Shown piece by piece: positions 17,297 through 26,194 of a stretch of 64,000 nt of DNA; the first letter of the stretch is position 1; each line of letters opens with the position of its first letter. Where the stretch lies: assembly GCA_023458315.1 (NCBI GenBank), contig JAEXAH010000113.1:1-64000 (forward strand), given 5' to 3'. The DNA is from Pseudomonadota bacterium (GTDB lineage Bacteria > Pseudomonadota > Alphaproteobacteria > Rhodospirillales > Magnetospirillaceae). The notes beneath the pieces were generated by a model. The model was not told where the DNA came from, ran no database searches, and saw only the letters and a list, made by a program, of their open reading frames with translations. The position numbers and the translations under genes are program-made.

Positions 17297-18020
17297 TCAG
17301 CAGGCGGCCGTCGTCCTTGGCCTGGATGGCGGCGGCGCTTTGGCGGATCAGGTCCAGGCCGCGCCCGCTTTTCGCCGCGACCGCCGCCGGGCTTTCCAAT
17401 TGCCGCGCCACGTCCCAGCCGTTGCCCTGGTCGCGCACCGTCAGGCGCAGCATGCGGCCATGGGGGCGGCAGGCCACCGCCACCAGCCGTGCCGAACGGC
17501 CGGGATCGGACAGGGCGCGGGCCAGGGTCAGGCGATAGTCGCGCAATCCCTCGGCACTGCCGCGCAGCGACGAATCGATGCCCAGATTGCCATGGATGAT
17601 GGCATTGGCCAGGGCCTCGTACAGCGCCAGTTCCATGGCCGGGATGCAGGCGGCGCCGGGAAAGCGCCGGGCCAGGGCGGCGACGAACGGGGCGGGGATG
17701 TCGTGGCTGTAGGCGCTGGCGCTGGTCATGGTGACGGCGATGCCGCCCGCCGCCACGGCGTCGACGCAATCGGTCCAGCCGTCGCTGTCGGCCAGGGCCG
17801 GGGTCAGTTCCGCGAAACCCGAGAAATCCGCCGACAGCCCCAATCCCAGCCGCCACGGGCTGAACGCCCCCAGCAGCAGACGCGGCAGGCGGTCCAGCGG
17901 CATGCATTCCACATAGGGCAGCAAGTCCACGCCCAGGCCGACGCAGCGCAGCGACAGGGCCAGCGATGGCATGGCGCCGTCGTGCAGGGCCAGGATGCGG
18001 GCGGGTTCAGGCGCCGTCAC
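17277..18020 (-). CDS. RsbW-like HATPase_c anti-sigma/switch kinase
   Basis: A 247-residue protein. Residues about 120-247 form a GHKL ATPase of the RsbW/SpoIIAB type: N-box ELALYEALANAIIHGNLG, G1 box VRDQGNGWDV and G2 box SGRGLDLIRQSA. No histidine phospho-acceptor domain is present. The first ~110 residues are of unknown fold. Such ATPases phosphorylate a Ser/Thr on STAS-domain antagonists; the tandem-STAS gene immediately upstream on this strand overlaps its start by 14 bases. The target (sigma factor, cyclase or other) is not identifiable. The 3' end overlaps the convergent T6SS-linked gene by 20 bases. Confidence 0.82.
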   Translation of the reverse strand: MTAPEPARILALHDGAMPSLALSLRCVGLGVDLLPYVECMPLDRLPRLLLGAFSPWRLGLGLSADFSGFAELTPALADSDGWTDCVDAVAAGGIAVTMTSASAYSHDIPAPFVAALARRFPGAACIPAMELALYEALANAIIHGNLGIDSSLRGSAEGLRDYRLTLARALSDPGRSARLVAVACRPHGRMLRLTVRDQGNGWDVARQLESPAAVAAKSGRGLDLIRQSAAAIQAKDDGRLLIMDFQA

Positions 18021-18681
18021 GAATGTCGACCAGGGTGTCCACGGCGGCCAGCCGCAACAATTGCGACACCCGGCCGGTGGGGGAATGCAGGGACAGGCGG
18101 GTGCCGTGGCGCTCGGCCTCTTCGCGGGCGATCAGGATCATGGACAGGCCGGCGGAATCCATGAATTCCAGGGCGTGCAGGTCCAGCACCAGCGGTGCCC
18201 CGGCGCAGGTCGCCACCGCCGCCAGCAATTTCTCGAATTCCTCGTGGTCGTTGAAGGTGAAGCGCCCGGCCAGCACGACGCGGAAACCGCCACGACCATC
18301 GGCCTCGGCCGCGCCGACCCGCAGGCCGGTGGCCGAGGGGGCGGCCACCACCTTGCGTGCGGCGGCGGCGGGCGGGGCGGTGCCTTCGATTTCCAGCAGG
18401 GTGTCCAGGTTGGCCAGGGCGAAAATGCGCTTCACCGCGCCTTGGGGGTTGCGCACCACCATGCGGTTCCCGGCCTTGTTGACCTCGTCCAGCGCCACCA
18501 GGAACAGGCCGATGCCGAACGAATCCACGTAATCCAGTTGGGCAAGGTCCAGGATGACCGTGCGCCCGCTGCCCCGCGCCATTTCCTCCAGCACCGGCCG
18601 CATGGCGTCGTTGTCGGCGAACGACAGCTTGCCGCACAGGCGGTAAACCGGCTCGGGGCCGTCGATGCGGATGATCTCCAT
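18007..18681 (-). CDS. Tandem STAS-domain protein (anti-sigma antagonist type)
   Basis: A 224-residue protein with two STAS domains joined by a Pro/Ala-rich linker. STAS1 (about 1-97) carries VILDLAQLDYVDSFGIGLFL; STAS2 (about 120-222) carries LVLDLHALEFMDSAGLSMIL. In each, the D-S-x-G motif holds the serine that RsbW-type kinases phosphorylate. Paired STAS domains in one chain are less common than single ones and could bind two partners. The start ATG at 18681 follows AGAGAGAACACC. The gene lies between the soluble MCP-like gene (11-base gap) and the RsbW-like ATPase (14-base overlap). Confidence 0.88.
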   Translation of the reverse strand: MEIIRIDGPEPVYRLCGKLSFADNDAMRPVLEEMARGSGRTVILDLAQLDYVDSFGIGLFLVALDEVNKAGNRMVVRNPQGAVKRIFALANLDTLLEIEGTAPPAAAARKVVAAPSATGLRVGAAEADGRGGFRVVLAGRFTFNDHEEFEKLLAAVATCAGAPLVLDLHALEFMDSAGLSMILIAREEAERHGTRLSLHSPTGRVSQLLRLAAVDTLVDIRDGA

Positions 18682-18692
18682 GGTGTTCTCTC

Positions 18693-19559
18693 TCAAAACA
18701 GGGTGACGTCGTCGGTGGCGGCCGCAGCGGCGACCGCCGGGGCCGGGGCCGGGGCCGGGGCGGCCGCACCGTCGCGCGCGGTCAGGGCCTGGGCCACGTG
18801 TTCCAGCCGTTGGTGGGTGCGGTCCTCGAACTGCATGGCGGTGACGATGCCGCTGACCGCCGCCTCGATGTCGCGGGCGGTGGACAGGCTGTTGTGGGCC
18901 AGGGTGTTGATCTGCTGGTCGCGTTCCAGCAACAGCGCCAGGGTGTGGTCCACCGCCTCCTTGGCCTCGATCTCGCGGGTCATGTCCAGCGACGCCACCG
19001 AGGCCAGGGTGGCGTGGCCGTTCTTCAGCGCCTCGGCGATGGTGGCGATTTCCGTCTTGATGGTGTGCGCCAGATCGGCGGTCGAGCGCGACAAGTGGCG
19101 GACCTCGCCCGCGACGACGCGAAAGCCCAGCCCGGCGTCGCCCGCCCGTTCGGCCTCGATGCGGGCGTTCAGCGCCAGCACCGTGGTGCGTTCGGCGATG
19201 CGGTCGATGTTGTCGATCTGGCCGGTCAGGCGGCTGACATCGTCCAGGATGGTGTCGATGGTGCGGACCATGGTCACGGCCTGTTTCGACATCTGCACCA
19301 CCTGTTGCACGAAATCGGTCAGGGTGATGCCCAGGCCCTGGATGACGGTGGCGAACTGGTCCTGGCGGTCTTCCAGGCGGACGTTGCCGGTCAGTTCCAG
19401 CACCTGCTCGACCCGGCCGGTCTGTTCCGAGGCGGCGCGGGCCAATTCGAAGAATTGCGCTGACAGGTTCTTGGTGACGCCGGAAACCTCGTCGCCGACG
19501 GCGCGCACCTCGTGGGCCAGGGCTTCCAGGTCGGGGGGCAGGGGCTGGTGGGCGGCCAT
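18693..19559 (-). CDS. Soluble methyl-accepting-chemotaxis-like protein
   Basis: A 288-residue helical protein without transmembrane segments. Its centre (about 95-185) is an MCP-type hairpin, with the tip region [20 protein letters not shown] then [20 protein letters not shown]. Compared with true receptors (E-A-A-R-A-G-E) this reads [12 protein letters not shown], so coupling to CheA/CheW may be altered. The C-terminus is an Ala/Pro-rich tail ending DDVTLF. It lies between a receiver-phosphatase gene and a tandem-STAS gene and is probably the sensory or scaffold component of that switch. Ligand and methylation sites are not recognisable. Confidence 0.78.
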   Translation of the reverse strand: MAAHQPLPPDLEALAHEVRAVGDEVSGVTKNLSAQFFELARAASEQTGRVEQVLELTGNVRLEDRQDQFATVIQGLGITLTDFVQQVVQMSKQAVTMVRTIDTILDDVSRLTGQIDNIDRIAERTTVLALNARIEAERAGDAGLGFRVVAGEVRHLSRSTADLAHTIKTEIATIAEALKNGHATLASVASLDMTREIEAKEAVDHTLALLLERDQQINTLAHNSLSTARDIEAAVSGIVTAMQFEDRTHQRLEHVAQALTARDGAAAPAPAPAPAVAAAAATDDVTLF

Positions 19560-19574
19560 GGCGGGATGTCCTTG

Positions 19575-20948
19575 TCAGCGCCGTTGGATGTGGACGGCGG
19601 TCAGGTCGTCCTCGATGGGCTGCCGGGCGAGCGCGAAGAAGTCTTGCAGCAGGGCGTCCAGGCGCAGCCCGCCGCCCTGGGCGGCACCGCGCAGCCCGCC
19701 GCCTTGGGCGGCACCGCGCAGCAACGCCATCAGGGTGTGTTCGCCCAGCATGCGGTCGTCCTGATCCACCGCTTCGGTCAATGCGTCGGAATACAGGAAC
19801 AGGCTGGCGCCGCACGGAAAGGCGATGCGGCGGTTCAGGTAGGTCGCCCCGGCGACGGCGCCCAGCGGCGTGCCCCGGGTGTCCAGCAGGCTGATGGAGC
19901 CATCGGGGCCGATCAGCGCCGGTTCGGGGTGGCCGGCCGCCGACCACACCAATTCGTCGCGCCCGGTGTCCAGGATGCCCAGGAACATGGTCGCGTATTG
20001 GCCGGGCGCCAGCAATCCCTTGAGCGACTGGTTCAGCAACGCCAGGGTGGCGGCCGGGTCGTCGGCGACCGGCCGGTGTTCGTCCATCAGGGTGTGCAGG
20101 CGAAAGACGTTCAACGCCGCGCTGATGCCGTGCCCGGAAAAGTCGAAGGAAAAGAACGCCATGCGGTCGCCGCCGCAATCGGCCATGCCCCACAGGTCGC
20201 CGCCGATGCCCGAGGACGGCTCGAAGCATGCCTCGACCGCCAGCCCCAGTTGGCGCAGTCGCGGGTCGGCCTGATCCGGGCGCGGCAGCAGGTTGAACTG
20301 CATGGCCCGCGCCGCGTCCAGTTCGCGGCGCAACGCCCGCTGTTCGCTCTCCAACCGTCGGATCAGCGATTCACGGTCGATCTGTGCGCTCATGCGCATG
20401 ATGGCATAGCGGATGGTGCGCGCCACCACCGGCCCGGAATCGTCGCCCTTGACCAGATAATCCTGGGCGCCCGCCTCCATGGCCTGACGGGCGAAGGCGG
20501 GGTCGGAATTGCCGGTCATCACCACCACCGGCACCTGCGGCGCCGCGTCGCGCAGCCGGGTGACGGTGGCGACGCCCGACGAATCGGGCAGCGACAGGTC
20601 CAGCAGCACCACGTCCACGGTGGCGTTGCCCAGCACCGCCAGGGCGTCGCGCAAGGTGGCGGAATGGGTGATCAGGAATTGCTGGTCCGGGGTTTCGTGC
20701 AGGGCCAGCGACACCAGCTTGGCGTCGGCGGGATAATCCTCGACCAGCAGCACCCGCACGGTGTCGCCCATGGGCCGCTGTTCGCCGTTCCAGCGTTCGG
20801 GCGCCGGACAGGCGCCACCGCGCGGCGGCGCCGCGGGCGCCGTCAGCACGGAAAGTCCGGCCGGTGGCGAATCAGGCGTGTCGCCCGCTGGTGAATCGGG
20901 CCTGTCGCCCGCAAGGATCGGTGTGGTTGTCGGCATCATCTGGTTCAT
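19575..20948 (-). CDS. Response regulator with SpoIIE/PP2C phosphatase output
   Basis: A 457-residue protein. The receiver domain spans about 60-180 (VRVLLVEDYPADAKL, VDVVLLDLSLPDSSG with the phospho-Asp, VVVMTGNSD, YLVKGD). A coiled-coil linker (185-215) leads to a SpoIIE-type PP2C domain (about 230-457: IGGDLWGMAD, FFSFDFSGHGISAAL, PLGAVAG, LYSDALTEA, DDLTAVHI). It should dephosphorylate the STAS partner when activated by phosphorylation. The start at 20948 was chosen for its GGGAAAG ribosome-binding site; a later ATG (20771) just before the receiver is possible. A 9-residue tandem repeat lies near the C-terminus. It is the first gene of a four-gene minus-strand operon. Confidence 0.87.
   Translation of the reverse strand: MNQMMPTTTPILAGDRPDSPAGDTPDSPPAGLSVLTAPAAPPRGGACPAPERWNGEQRPMGDTVRVLLVEDYPADAKLVSLALHETPDQQFLITHSATLRDALAVLGNATVDVVLLDLSLPDSSGVATVTRLRDAAPQVPVVVMTGNSDPAFARQAMEAGAQDYLVKGDDSGPVVARTIRYAIMRMSAQIDRESLIRRLESEQRALRRELDAARAMQFNLLPRPDQADPRLRQLGLAVEACFEPSSGIGGDLWGMADCGGDRMAFFSFDFSGHGISAALNVFRLHTLMDEHRPVADDPAATLALLNQSLKGLLAPGQYATMFLGILDTGRDELVWSAAGHPEPALIGPDGSISLLDTRGTPLGAVAGATYLNRRIAFPCGASLFLYSDALTEAVDQDDRMLGEHTLMALLRGAAQGGGLRGAAQGGGLRLDALLQDFFALARQPIEDDLTAVHIQRR
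19662..19715. repeat. 27-bp tandem duplication inside the SpoIIE phosphatase gene
   Basis: Two 27-bp copies (19662-19688 and 19689-19715) differ at one base and are followed by the first 6-7 bases of a third. They encode GAAQGGGLR twice in a loop before the last helix of the phosphatase domain. Being a multiple of three, the repeat keeps the frame and could expand or contract by slippage. Confidence 0.9.
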
Positions 20949-21104
20949 CGCCCGCTTTCCCACCCCCCGAGCAGCCAATGCGATGTGTTGGTGGTTCTTC
21001 TCTACGACGTTTGTATTAATATCATTTATGCTGCACTTAAACCAAAGATTAATGGCGGTGCGGGCGTGAAAGGGGACGGCCACACCATATCCCGCCGCGA
21101 CGTA
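20949..21104. other. Upstream region of the receiver-phosphatase operon, AT-rich promoter zone
   Basis: The stretch 20990-21055 is unusually AT-rich for this DNA. On the minus strand it offers TTGGTT then, 17 bases later, ATATTA, a plausible but weak sigma-70-type promoter about 60 bases upstream of the chosen start. No operator-like palindrome was seen. Confidence 0.3.
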
Positions 21105-21138
21105 AAAAGCCCCCTTCCGTTGCCGGAAGGGGGCTTTT
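21105..21138 (-). terminator. Intrinsic terminator after dctA
   Basis: A perfect 15-bp hairpin: left arm 21105-21119 (AAAAGCCCCCTTCCG), 4-base loop, right arm 21124-21138. On the minus strand it is followed by a run of five T. It lies 80 bases past the dctA stop, and it separates dctA from the receiver-phosphatase operon on the same strand. Confidence 0.9.
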
Positions 21139-21218
21139 CGCCGCCAGGCGTGGGGCTTGCGAGGGTGCCCGGCGGCGTGCCGGGAACCGGGGAGGAAGCT
21201 CCGGTTCCCGCAACGGGA

Positions 21219-22526
21219 TCAGATGCTGGCGATGGCGGGCTGGCGGAAATGGTGCTGGTATTCCTCGACCGCCTTGCTCTCGTCGAATTCCTTTTCCATC
21301 TTGGCGACGACGATGGTGGCGACGCCGTTGCCGATCAGGTTGGTGATGGCGCGGGCCTCGGACATGAAGCGGTCGACGCCCAGCAACAGCGCCAGCCCCT
21401 CGATGGGCAGGGTGCCGGTGGCCGACAGGGTCGCCGCCAGGGTGATGAAGCCGCCGCCCGTCACCGCCGCCGCGCCCTTCGAGGTCAGCAGCAGCACCGC
21501 CAGGATGCTGAGCTGCTGGGTCAGGCTGAGGTCGATGTCGTAAGCCTGGGCGATGAAGATGGCGGCCATGGACAGATAGATCGAGGTGCCGTCCAGGTTG
21601 AAGCTGTAGCCGGTCGGGATCACCAGGCCGACCACCGACTTGGCGCAGCCGAAGCGTTGCAGCTTGTCCATCATGCGCGGCAGCGCCGATTCCGACGACG
21701 ACGTGCCCAGCACGATCAGCAGCTCGTCCTTGATGTAGCGCAGGAAGCGCCACAGGCTGAAGCCGTACAGGCGGGCGATGCCCCCCAGCACCACGAACAC
21801 GAACAGCGCCATGGTGATGTAGACCGCCGCCATCAACTGGCCCAGCGACGCCAGCGACGACACGCCGTATTTGCCGATGGTGAAGCTCATGGCGCCGAAC
21901 GCCCCCAGCGGCGCCACGCGCATGACGATGCCGATCACCCCGAACATGGCGTGGCCGACCTTTTCCAGAAAGCCCTCGACCATCTTGCCGCGCTCGCCCA
22001 TGGCGGCCAGCGCCACGCCGAACAGGATGGCGAACAGCAGGATCTGCAACAGGTCGCCCTTTTCAAAGGCGCTGATCACGTTCTCGGGGATCAGGTTCAG
22101 GAAGAAATCGATGGTCGATTGTTCCTTGGCGGCGGTGGCGTATTTGGCGATGGCCTTGGTGTCCACCTGCCCCTGGACCACATGCAGCCCGCGCCCGGGG
22201 CCGACCAGATTGACCACGATCAGGCCGATGGCCAGGGCGAAGGTCGTCACCACCTCGAAATACAGCAGCGCCTTGCCGCCGACCTTGCCCACCTTCTTCA
22301 TGTCGCCCATGGAGGAAATGCCGGTCACGACGGTGATGAAGACGATGGGGCCGATGACCATCTTGATCAGACGGATGAACCCGTCGCCCAGCGGCTTCAT
22401 CTGCACCGCCAGATCGGGGACGTAGTGCCCCAGCAACACGCCGATGGTGATGGCGGTGAGAACCTGGAAGGTCAGGTTGGTGTAAAACTTGCCTTTCGTC
22501 TTCTTCTGTGCCGGGGCAGGATGCAT
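21219..22526 (-). CDS. dctA: C4-dicarboxylate/proton symporter DctA
   Basis: A 435-residue SDF-family (glutamate/dicarboxylate symporter) membrane protein for uptake of succinate, fumarate and malate. Family motifs are visible: [20 protein letters not shown], the serine-rich loop [33 protein letters not shown] (NLDG) and the substrate-binding [16 protein letters not shown]. About eight membrane helices and two re-entrant hairpins are expected. It diverges from dctBD across a 244-bp gap containing a sigma-54 promoter and a palindromic activator-type site. A strong terminator follows. Confidence 0.96.
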   Translation of the reverse strand: MHPAPAQKKTKGKFYTNLTFQVLTAITIGVLLGHYVPDLAVQMKPLGDGFIRLIKMVIGPIVFITVVTGISSMGDMKKVGKVGGKALLYFEVVTTFALAIGLIVVNLVGPGRGLHVVQGQVDTKAIAKYATAAKEQSTIDFFLNLIPENVISAFEKGDLLQILLFAILFGVALAAMGERGKMVEGFLEKVGHAMFGVIGIVMRVAPLGAFGAMSFTIGKYGVSSLASLGQLMAAVYITMALFVFVVLGGIARLYGFSLWRFLRYIKDELLIVLGTSSSESALPRMMDKLQRFGCAKSVVGLVIPTGYSFNLDGTSIYLSMAAIFIAQAYDIDLSLTQQLSILAVLLLTSKGAAAVTGGGFITLAATLSATGTLPIEGLALLLGVDRFMSEARAITNLIGNGVATIVVAKMEKEFDESKAVEEYQHHFRQPAIASI

Positions 22527-22582
22527 GACGGTTTCCTCTGGTCTGATGCCTTGCGCCCTGGGTGGGCGACGGCATCTTTAGC

Positions 22583-22597
22583 GCAAGCCCCATGCCA
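22583..22597 (-). promoter_or_regulatory. Sigma-54 (-24/-12) promoter of dctA
   Basis: Read on the minus strand the sequence is TGGCATGGGGCTTGC, an almost perfect match to TGGCAYR-N4-TTGC with the invariant GG and GC spaced by 10 bases. Transcription would start near 22572, giving a leader of about 45 bases before the dctA ATG. The neighbouring DctD has the GAFTGA sigma-54 contact loop, so the assignment is internally consistent. Confidence 0.85.
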
Positions 22598-22671
22598 AAC
22601 ATGATTTTCGCGGATTTCCTGGATTCCTGGCCGCCCCGCGGGCGAAGCTCCGCACGCGGCGCCGGAAAGGT

Positions 22672-22689
22672 CGTGCGGAATTCCGCACG
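22672..22689. promoter_or_regulatory. Palindromic activator site (probable DctD site) upstream of dctA
   Basis: A perfect 18-bp palindrome, CGTGCGGAATTCCGCACG, centred about 108 bases upstream of the predicted dctA start point, the usual distance for an enhancer-binding protein. Related half-sites (TCCGCACG at 22649-22656, CGGAAT at 22696-22701) flank it, so two sites may be present. Assignment to DctD rests on position and on resemblance to remembered rhizobial sites. Confidence 0.7.
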
Positions 22690-22770
22690 GATGCTCGGAA
22701 TGTTTCGCGCGCCTTGCCATCCCGGCGCGCAAAGATGCGCGGTGATCGCGCGCCCCGACAGGAAGTTGCC

Positions 22771-24396
22771 ATGACCGCCGAACCCGTGGCGCCGCCGCCG
22801 CCGCGCCTGCCGCTGCCGTGGCTGGCGGCGCTGGTGGTGCTGGTGCCGCTGGCGGGCTGGCTGAGCGGCTGGCTGGGCGAACGCTCGGCCATGGCCGAGG
22901 TGACGGCGGTGGCCGCCGCCCGCGCCGATCTGTACCGCACGTTGCTGCTGCGCGAACTGGATCGCCCGGCCGGGGTGCCGCTGGCCTTGGCGCAGGCGCC
23001 GCCGGTGCTGGAGGTGCTGCGCGGGCGGGGCGGCGCCGACGCCGTGGACGGGTTGAACCGCCGTCTGGCCGATCTGGTGCGTCGGGGCGACCTGACCGAC
23101 CTGTACGTCATGGACCGGCGGGGCATGACGCTGGCGGCCAGCAACGCCGCCAGCGACACCAGCTTCGTCGGCAAGGATTTCTCTTTCCGCGCTTATTTCG
23201 TCCAGGCCATGCAGGGGCAGGTGGGGCACGAATTCGCCCTGGGCGCCGCCTCGCACGTGCCGGGCTATTACCTGGCCCAGCCGGTCGAGGATGGCGGCGC
23301 CGTCATCGGCGCGGTGGTGGCCAAGATCGAACTGGCGCGGCTGGAACGGCTGTGGGGCGACAATCCGGAACGGCTGTTCCTGGTGGACGGCGACCACCGG
23401 GTGCTGCTGACCGACGATCCCGACCTGCGCTTCCGCCCCATGCCGCTGGTGGGGGCGGGCTATCACGCGGTGGAAACGGAATTGCCCGGCCAGCAATGGC
23501 GGCTGGCCATCCTGACGCCGACCACGGCGGCGCGCAACCGCCGCTGGTCGTGGGCGGTGATCGGGGCAATCGGCATGTTGGCGCTGTTGCTGATCTCGCA
23601 CGCGGCGGCCGAGCGGCGGCGTGGCGCCCTGGCCTTCGCCGCCTACGAGCGCGAGGCCCGCGCCCGCCTGGAAGACGAGTTGAAGCTGCGCACCGCCGAA
23701 CTGGTGCAGGCGGCCAAGCTGGCGACCATCGGCCAGATGGCCACCGGCATGGTGCACGAGATCAACCAGCCGCTGGCCGCCATCCGTTCGTTCGCGGGCA
23801 ACGCCCAGCGTTTCATGGAACTGGGCCGCCTGGACCGGGTCGGCCAGAACCTGACCGAGATCGCCGGACAGGTGGACCGTCTGGCGGTGATCACCCGTCG
23901 TCTCAAGGGCTTCGCCCGCCGCCCCGGCAGCGAACTGGCGGCGGTGCCGCTGGCCCCGGCGGTGGAACGGGTGCTGGCCATGGTCGGCCCGCGCCTGCGC
24001 GAGCAGGGGGTGACGGTGGACGTGGATTACGGCCTGCGCCCGGTGGCGGTGCGGGCCGAGCAGGTGCGGCTGGAGCAGGTGCTGCTCAATCTGCTGACCA
24101 ACGCCCTGGACGCCATGAAGCGCCAGGAATACGGTGCGGTCTTCGTGCGCATCGAACCGGGATCGGTCCGCACCCGGCTCAGCGTCGCCGATACCGGGCC
24201 GGGCATCGCCGCCGAGATGCTGCCCGACCTGTTCGAGCCCTTCGCCACCACCAAGCCGACCGGCGAGGGGCTGGGGCTGGGCCTGTCCATCGCCGCCGCC
24301 ATCCTGCGCGATTTCGGCGGCACCCTGACCGCCGCCAACCGTGCCGAGGGCGGCGCCGTCTTCACCCTCGACCTCGCCACCGCGGAGCTTGCCTGA
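22771..24396 (+). CDS. dctB: C4-dicarboxylate sensor histidine kinase DctB
   Basis: A 541-residue sensor kinase. A transmembrane helix at about 14-34 is followed by a periplasmic PDC/Cache sensor region containing the DctB hallmark VGKDFSFRAYFVQAMQG and YYLAQPV. A second membrane helix lies at about 260-280. A coiled coil leads to the H-box MATGMVHEINQPLAAIRSFA (His329), and the ATPase has N-box NLLTNALDAM, G1 DTGPGI and G2 GLGLGLSI. The ATG at 22771 follows CAGGAAG and gives the normal short N-terminus. It overlaps dctD by one base at TGATG and diverges from dctA. Confidence 0.92.
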   Translation: MTAEPVAPPPPRLPLPWLAALVVLVPLAGWLSGWLGERSAMAEVTAVAAARADLYRTLLLRELDRPAGVPLALAQAPPVLEVLRGRGGADAVDGLNRRLADLVRRGDLTDLYVMDRRGMTLAASNAASDTSFVGKDFSFRAYFVQAMQGQVGHEFALGAASHVPGYYLAQPVEDGGAVIGAVVAKIELARLERLWGDNPERLFLVDGDHRVLLTDDPDLRFRPMPLVGAGYHAVETELPGQQWRLAILTPTTAARNRRWSWAVIGAIGMLALLLISHAAAERRRGALAFAAYEREARARLEDELKLRTAELVQAAKLATIGQMATGMVHEINQPLAAIRSFAGNAQRFMELGRLDRVGQNLTEIAGQVDRLAVITRRLKGFARRPGSELAAVPLAPAVERVLAMVGPRLREQGVTVDVDYGLRPVAVRAEQVRLEQVLLNLLTNALDAMKRQEYGAVFVRIEPGSVRTRLSVADTGPGIAAEMLPDLFEPFATTKPTGEGLGLGLSIAAAILRDFGGTLTAANRAEGGAVFTLDLATAELA

Positions 24397-25724
24397 TGGA
24401 TACCGTCCTGTTGGTCGATGACGACCGCCCGGTGCTGGTGGCCGGGGAACAGACGCTGGAACTGGCGGGATTTTCCGTGCTGTCGTGTTCCACCGCCGAA
24501 CAGGCGCTGGACATCCTGGGCCGTGCCCGCCCCAACGTGGTCGTCACCGACGTGCGCATGCCCGGCATGGACGGGCTGGAATTGCTGGCCCGCATCCGTG
24601 CCATCGATCCGGAATTGCCGGTGGTGCTGGTCACGGGGCATGGCGACGTCGCCATGGCGGTGCGCGCCATCCGCGACGGCGCCTATGATTTCGTGGAAAA
24701 GCCGACCGCGCCGGAAATGCTGGCCGACGTGGTCCGCCGCGCCGCCGAACGCCGCCGTCTGGTGCTGGAAAATCGCCGCCTGCGTGACGAACTGGCCGGG
24801 GCCAACGACCGCACCATCATCGGTCGTACCCCGGCCATCGAACGGCTGCGCCAGACCATCGCGGCGGTGGCCGACACCGATGCCGACGTGTTGGTGTGGG
24901 GGGAAACCGGCACCGGCAAGGAACTGGTGGCCCGCGCCCTGCACGCCCAGGGGCGGCGGCGCGAGCGGCCGTTCGTGGCGCTGAATTGCGGCGCCATGCC
25001 GGAAACCATCTTCGAAAGCGAGCTGTTCGGCCACGAGGCCGGGGCCTTCACCGGCGCCGCCAAGCGCCGGGTCGGCCGCATCGAGCATGCGGGCGGCGGC
25101 ACCCTGTTCCTGGACGAGATCGAAAGCATGCCGCTGGCCTTGCAGGTCAAGATCCTGCGCGCCCTTCAGGAACGGGCGGTGGAGCCGTTGGGCAGCAACG
25201 AACTGGTGCCGGTCGATCTGCGGGTGGTGGCGGCCACCAAGGTGGATCTGAAACAGGCCGCCGCCGACGGCAGGTTCCGCCAGGATCTTTTTTACCGCCT
25301 GAACGTGGTGGTGGTCAGCATTCCGCCGCTGCGCGACCGCCGCGACGACATTCCGCTGCTGTTCGGCCATTTCGTGCAACTGGCCTGCGGCCGCTACAAC
25401 CGCGAGCCGCCCGCGCTGGAGGCTGGACATCTGGATCGCCTGATGGCCCACGACTGGCCGGGCAACGTGCGCGAATTGCGCAACGCCGCCGACCGCTTCG
25501 TCCTGGGCCTGGGCCTGCTGGACGGCGACGGCCCGGTGGCGGGCGGCGACAGCCTGACCCTGCCCGAGCGCGTGGATCTGTTCGAGAAGACGGTGATCGA
25601 AACCGAACTGAACCGTCACGCCGGCAATGTCACCAAAACCGTCGAGGCCCTGGGCATCCCGCGCAAGACCTTTTACGACAAGCTGAAGCGTCACGGGCTG
25701 GTGCGGGCGGAATACGAAACCTAG
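24396..25724 (+). CDS. dctD: Sigma-54-dependent response regulator DctD
   Basis: A 442-residue NtrC-family activator. The receiver domain (1-120) has phospho-Asp52 in VVVTDVRMPGMDG. The AAA+ domain (about 140-370) has Walker A GETGTGKE, the sigma-54-contact GAFTGA loop, Walker B GGGTLFLDEIE, and the RxDLFYRLNV arginine region. A Fis-type HTH sits at the C-terminus (NVTKTVEALGIPRKTFYDKL). It is predicted to activate dctA from the palindrome at 22672-22689. The start overlaps the dctB stop. The last four bases overlap the convergent CYTH gene. Confidence 0.94.
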   Translation: MDTVLLVDDDRPVLVAGEQTLELAGFSVLSCSTAEQALDILGRARPNVVVTDVRMPGMDGLELLARIRAIDPELPVVLVTGHGDVAMAVRAIRDGAYDFVEKPTAPEMLADVVRRAAERRRLVLENRRLRDELAGANDRTIIGRTPAIERLRQTIAAVADTDADVLVWGETGTGKELVARALHAQGRRRERPFVALNCGAMPETIFESELFGHEAGAFTGAAKRRVGRIEHAGGGTLFLDEIESMPLALQVKILRALQERAVEPLGSNELVPVDLRVVAATKVDLKQAAADGRFRQDLFYRLNVVVVSIPPLRDRRDDIPLLFGHFVQLACGRYNREPPALEAGHLDRLMAHDWPGNVRELRNAADRFVLGLGLLDGDGPVAGGDSLTLPERVDLFEKTVIETELNRHAGNVTKTVEALGIPRKTFYDKLKRHGLVRAEYET

Positions 25725-26194
25725 GCAGCCTCGGGGGCGCCCGCCGCGCGGGCCAGCGCGGAATTGCCGTAGGCGCTTTCCCACGTCACCTCGCGCAGCG
25801 CCCAATCGGGGCGCAGGAACATCTGGGCAGGATGGCTCAGTTCGATCTCGCCGATGATCAGGCCGCGATGGCGGCCGTCGAACACGTCCACCACCCACTC
25901 CATGCCGCCCACCGGTACGGTATAGCGGGTTTTGCGGATCAGGGTGTCGGCGGGCAACGCCGCCAGCAGGTCAAGGGCGGCGGCATGGGGGATGGCGATT
26001 TCCGTTTCCTCGCGGCAACAGCCGCATTTCGGCCCCTTGCAGGTCAGGAAGCCGCCGCGATCATCCACCCGCACCCGGGCGTTGCCATCGCGGCCGGACC
26101 ACAGATACCCCTGGACGATGGCCCGGCCATGACCGCGGCATTCCCGCAGGACGCGCGGTGAGGCAATGAAGCGGCGTTCGATTTCCAGGCCCAT
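25721..26194 (-). CDS. CYTH-domain protein with cysteine cluster
   Basis: A 157-residue CYTH-family protein (tunnel-fold triphosphatases and class IV adenylate cyclases). The N-terminal signature is GLEIERRF, the family's ExExK/R strand, followed by QGYLWSGRDGNARVRV, the ETEIAI strand and VDVFDGRHRGLIIGEIEL. These acidic and basic strands bind metal and triphosphate in characterised members. An unusual feature is LTCKGPKCGCCREETE, with cysteines 52, 57, 59 and 60 where related proteins have none. The ATG at 26194 was chosen because it gives the conserved N-terminus and has a GGGGGAAGGG ribosome-binding site. It is convergent with dctD. Confidence 0.82.
   Translation of the reverse strand: MGLEIERRFIASPRVLRECRGHGRAIVQGYLWSGRDGNARVRVDDRGGFLTCKGPKCGCCREETEIAIPHAAALDLLAALPADTLIRKTRYTVPVGGMEWVVDVFDGRHRGLIIGEIELSHPAQMFLRPDWALREVTWESAYGNSALARAAGAPEAA

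Noticed and set aside
18007..20229. A 740-residue minus-strand protein ending in the STAS domains
   Set aside because: Only the last 224 residues (from ATG 18681) are STAS domains; upstream the frame runs out of phase through two supported genes.
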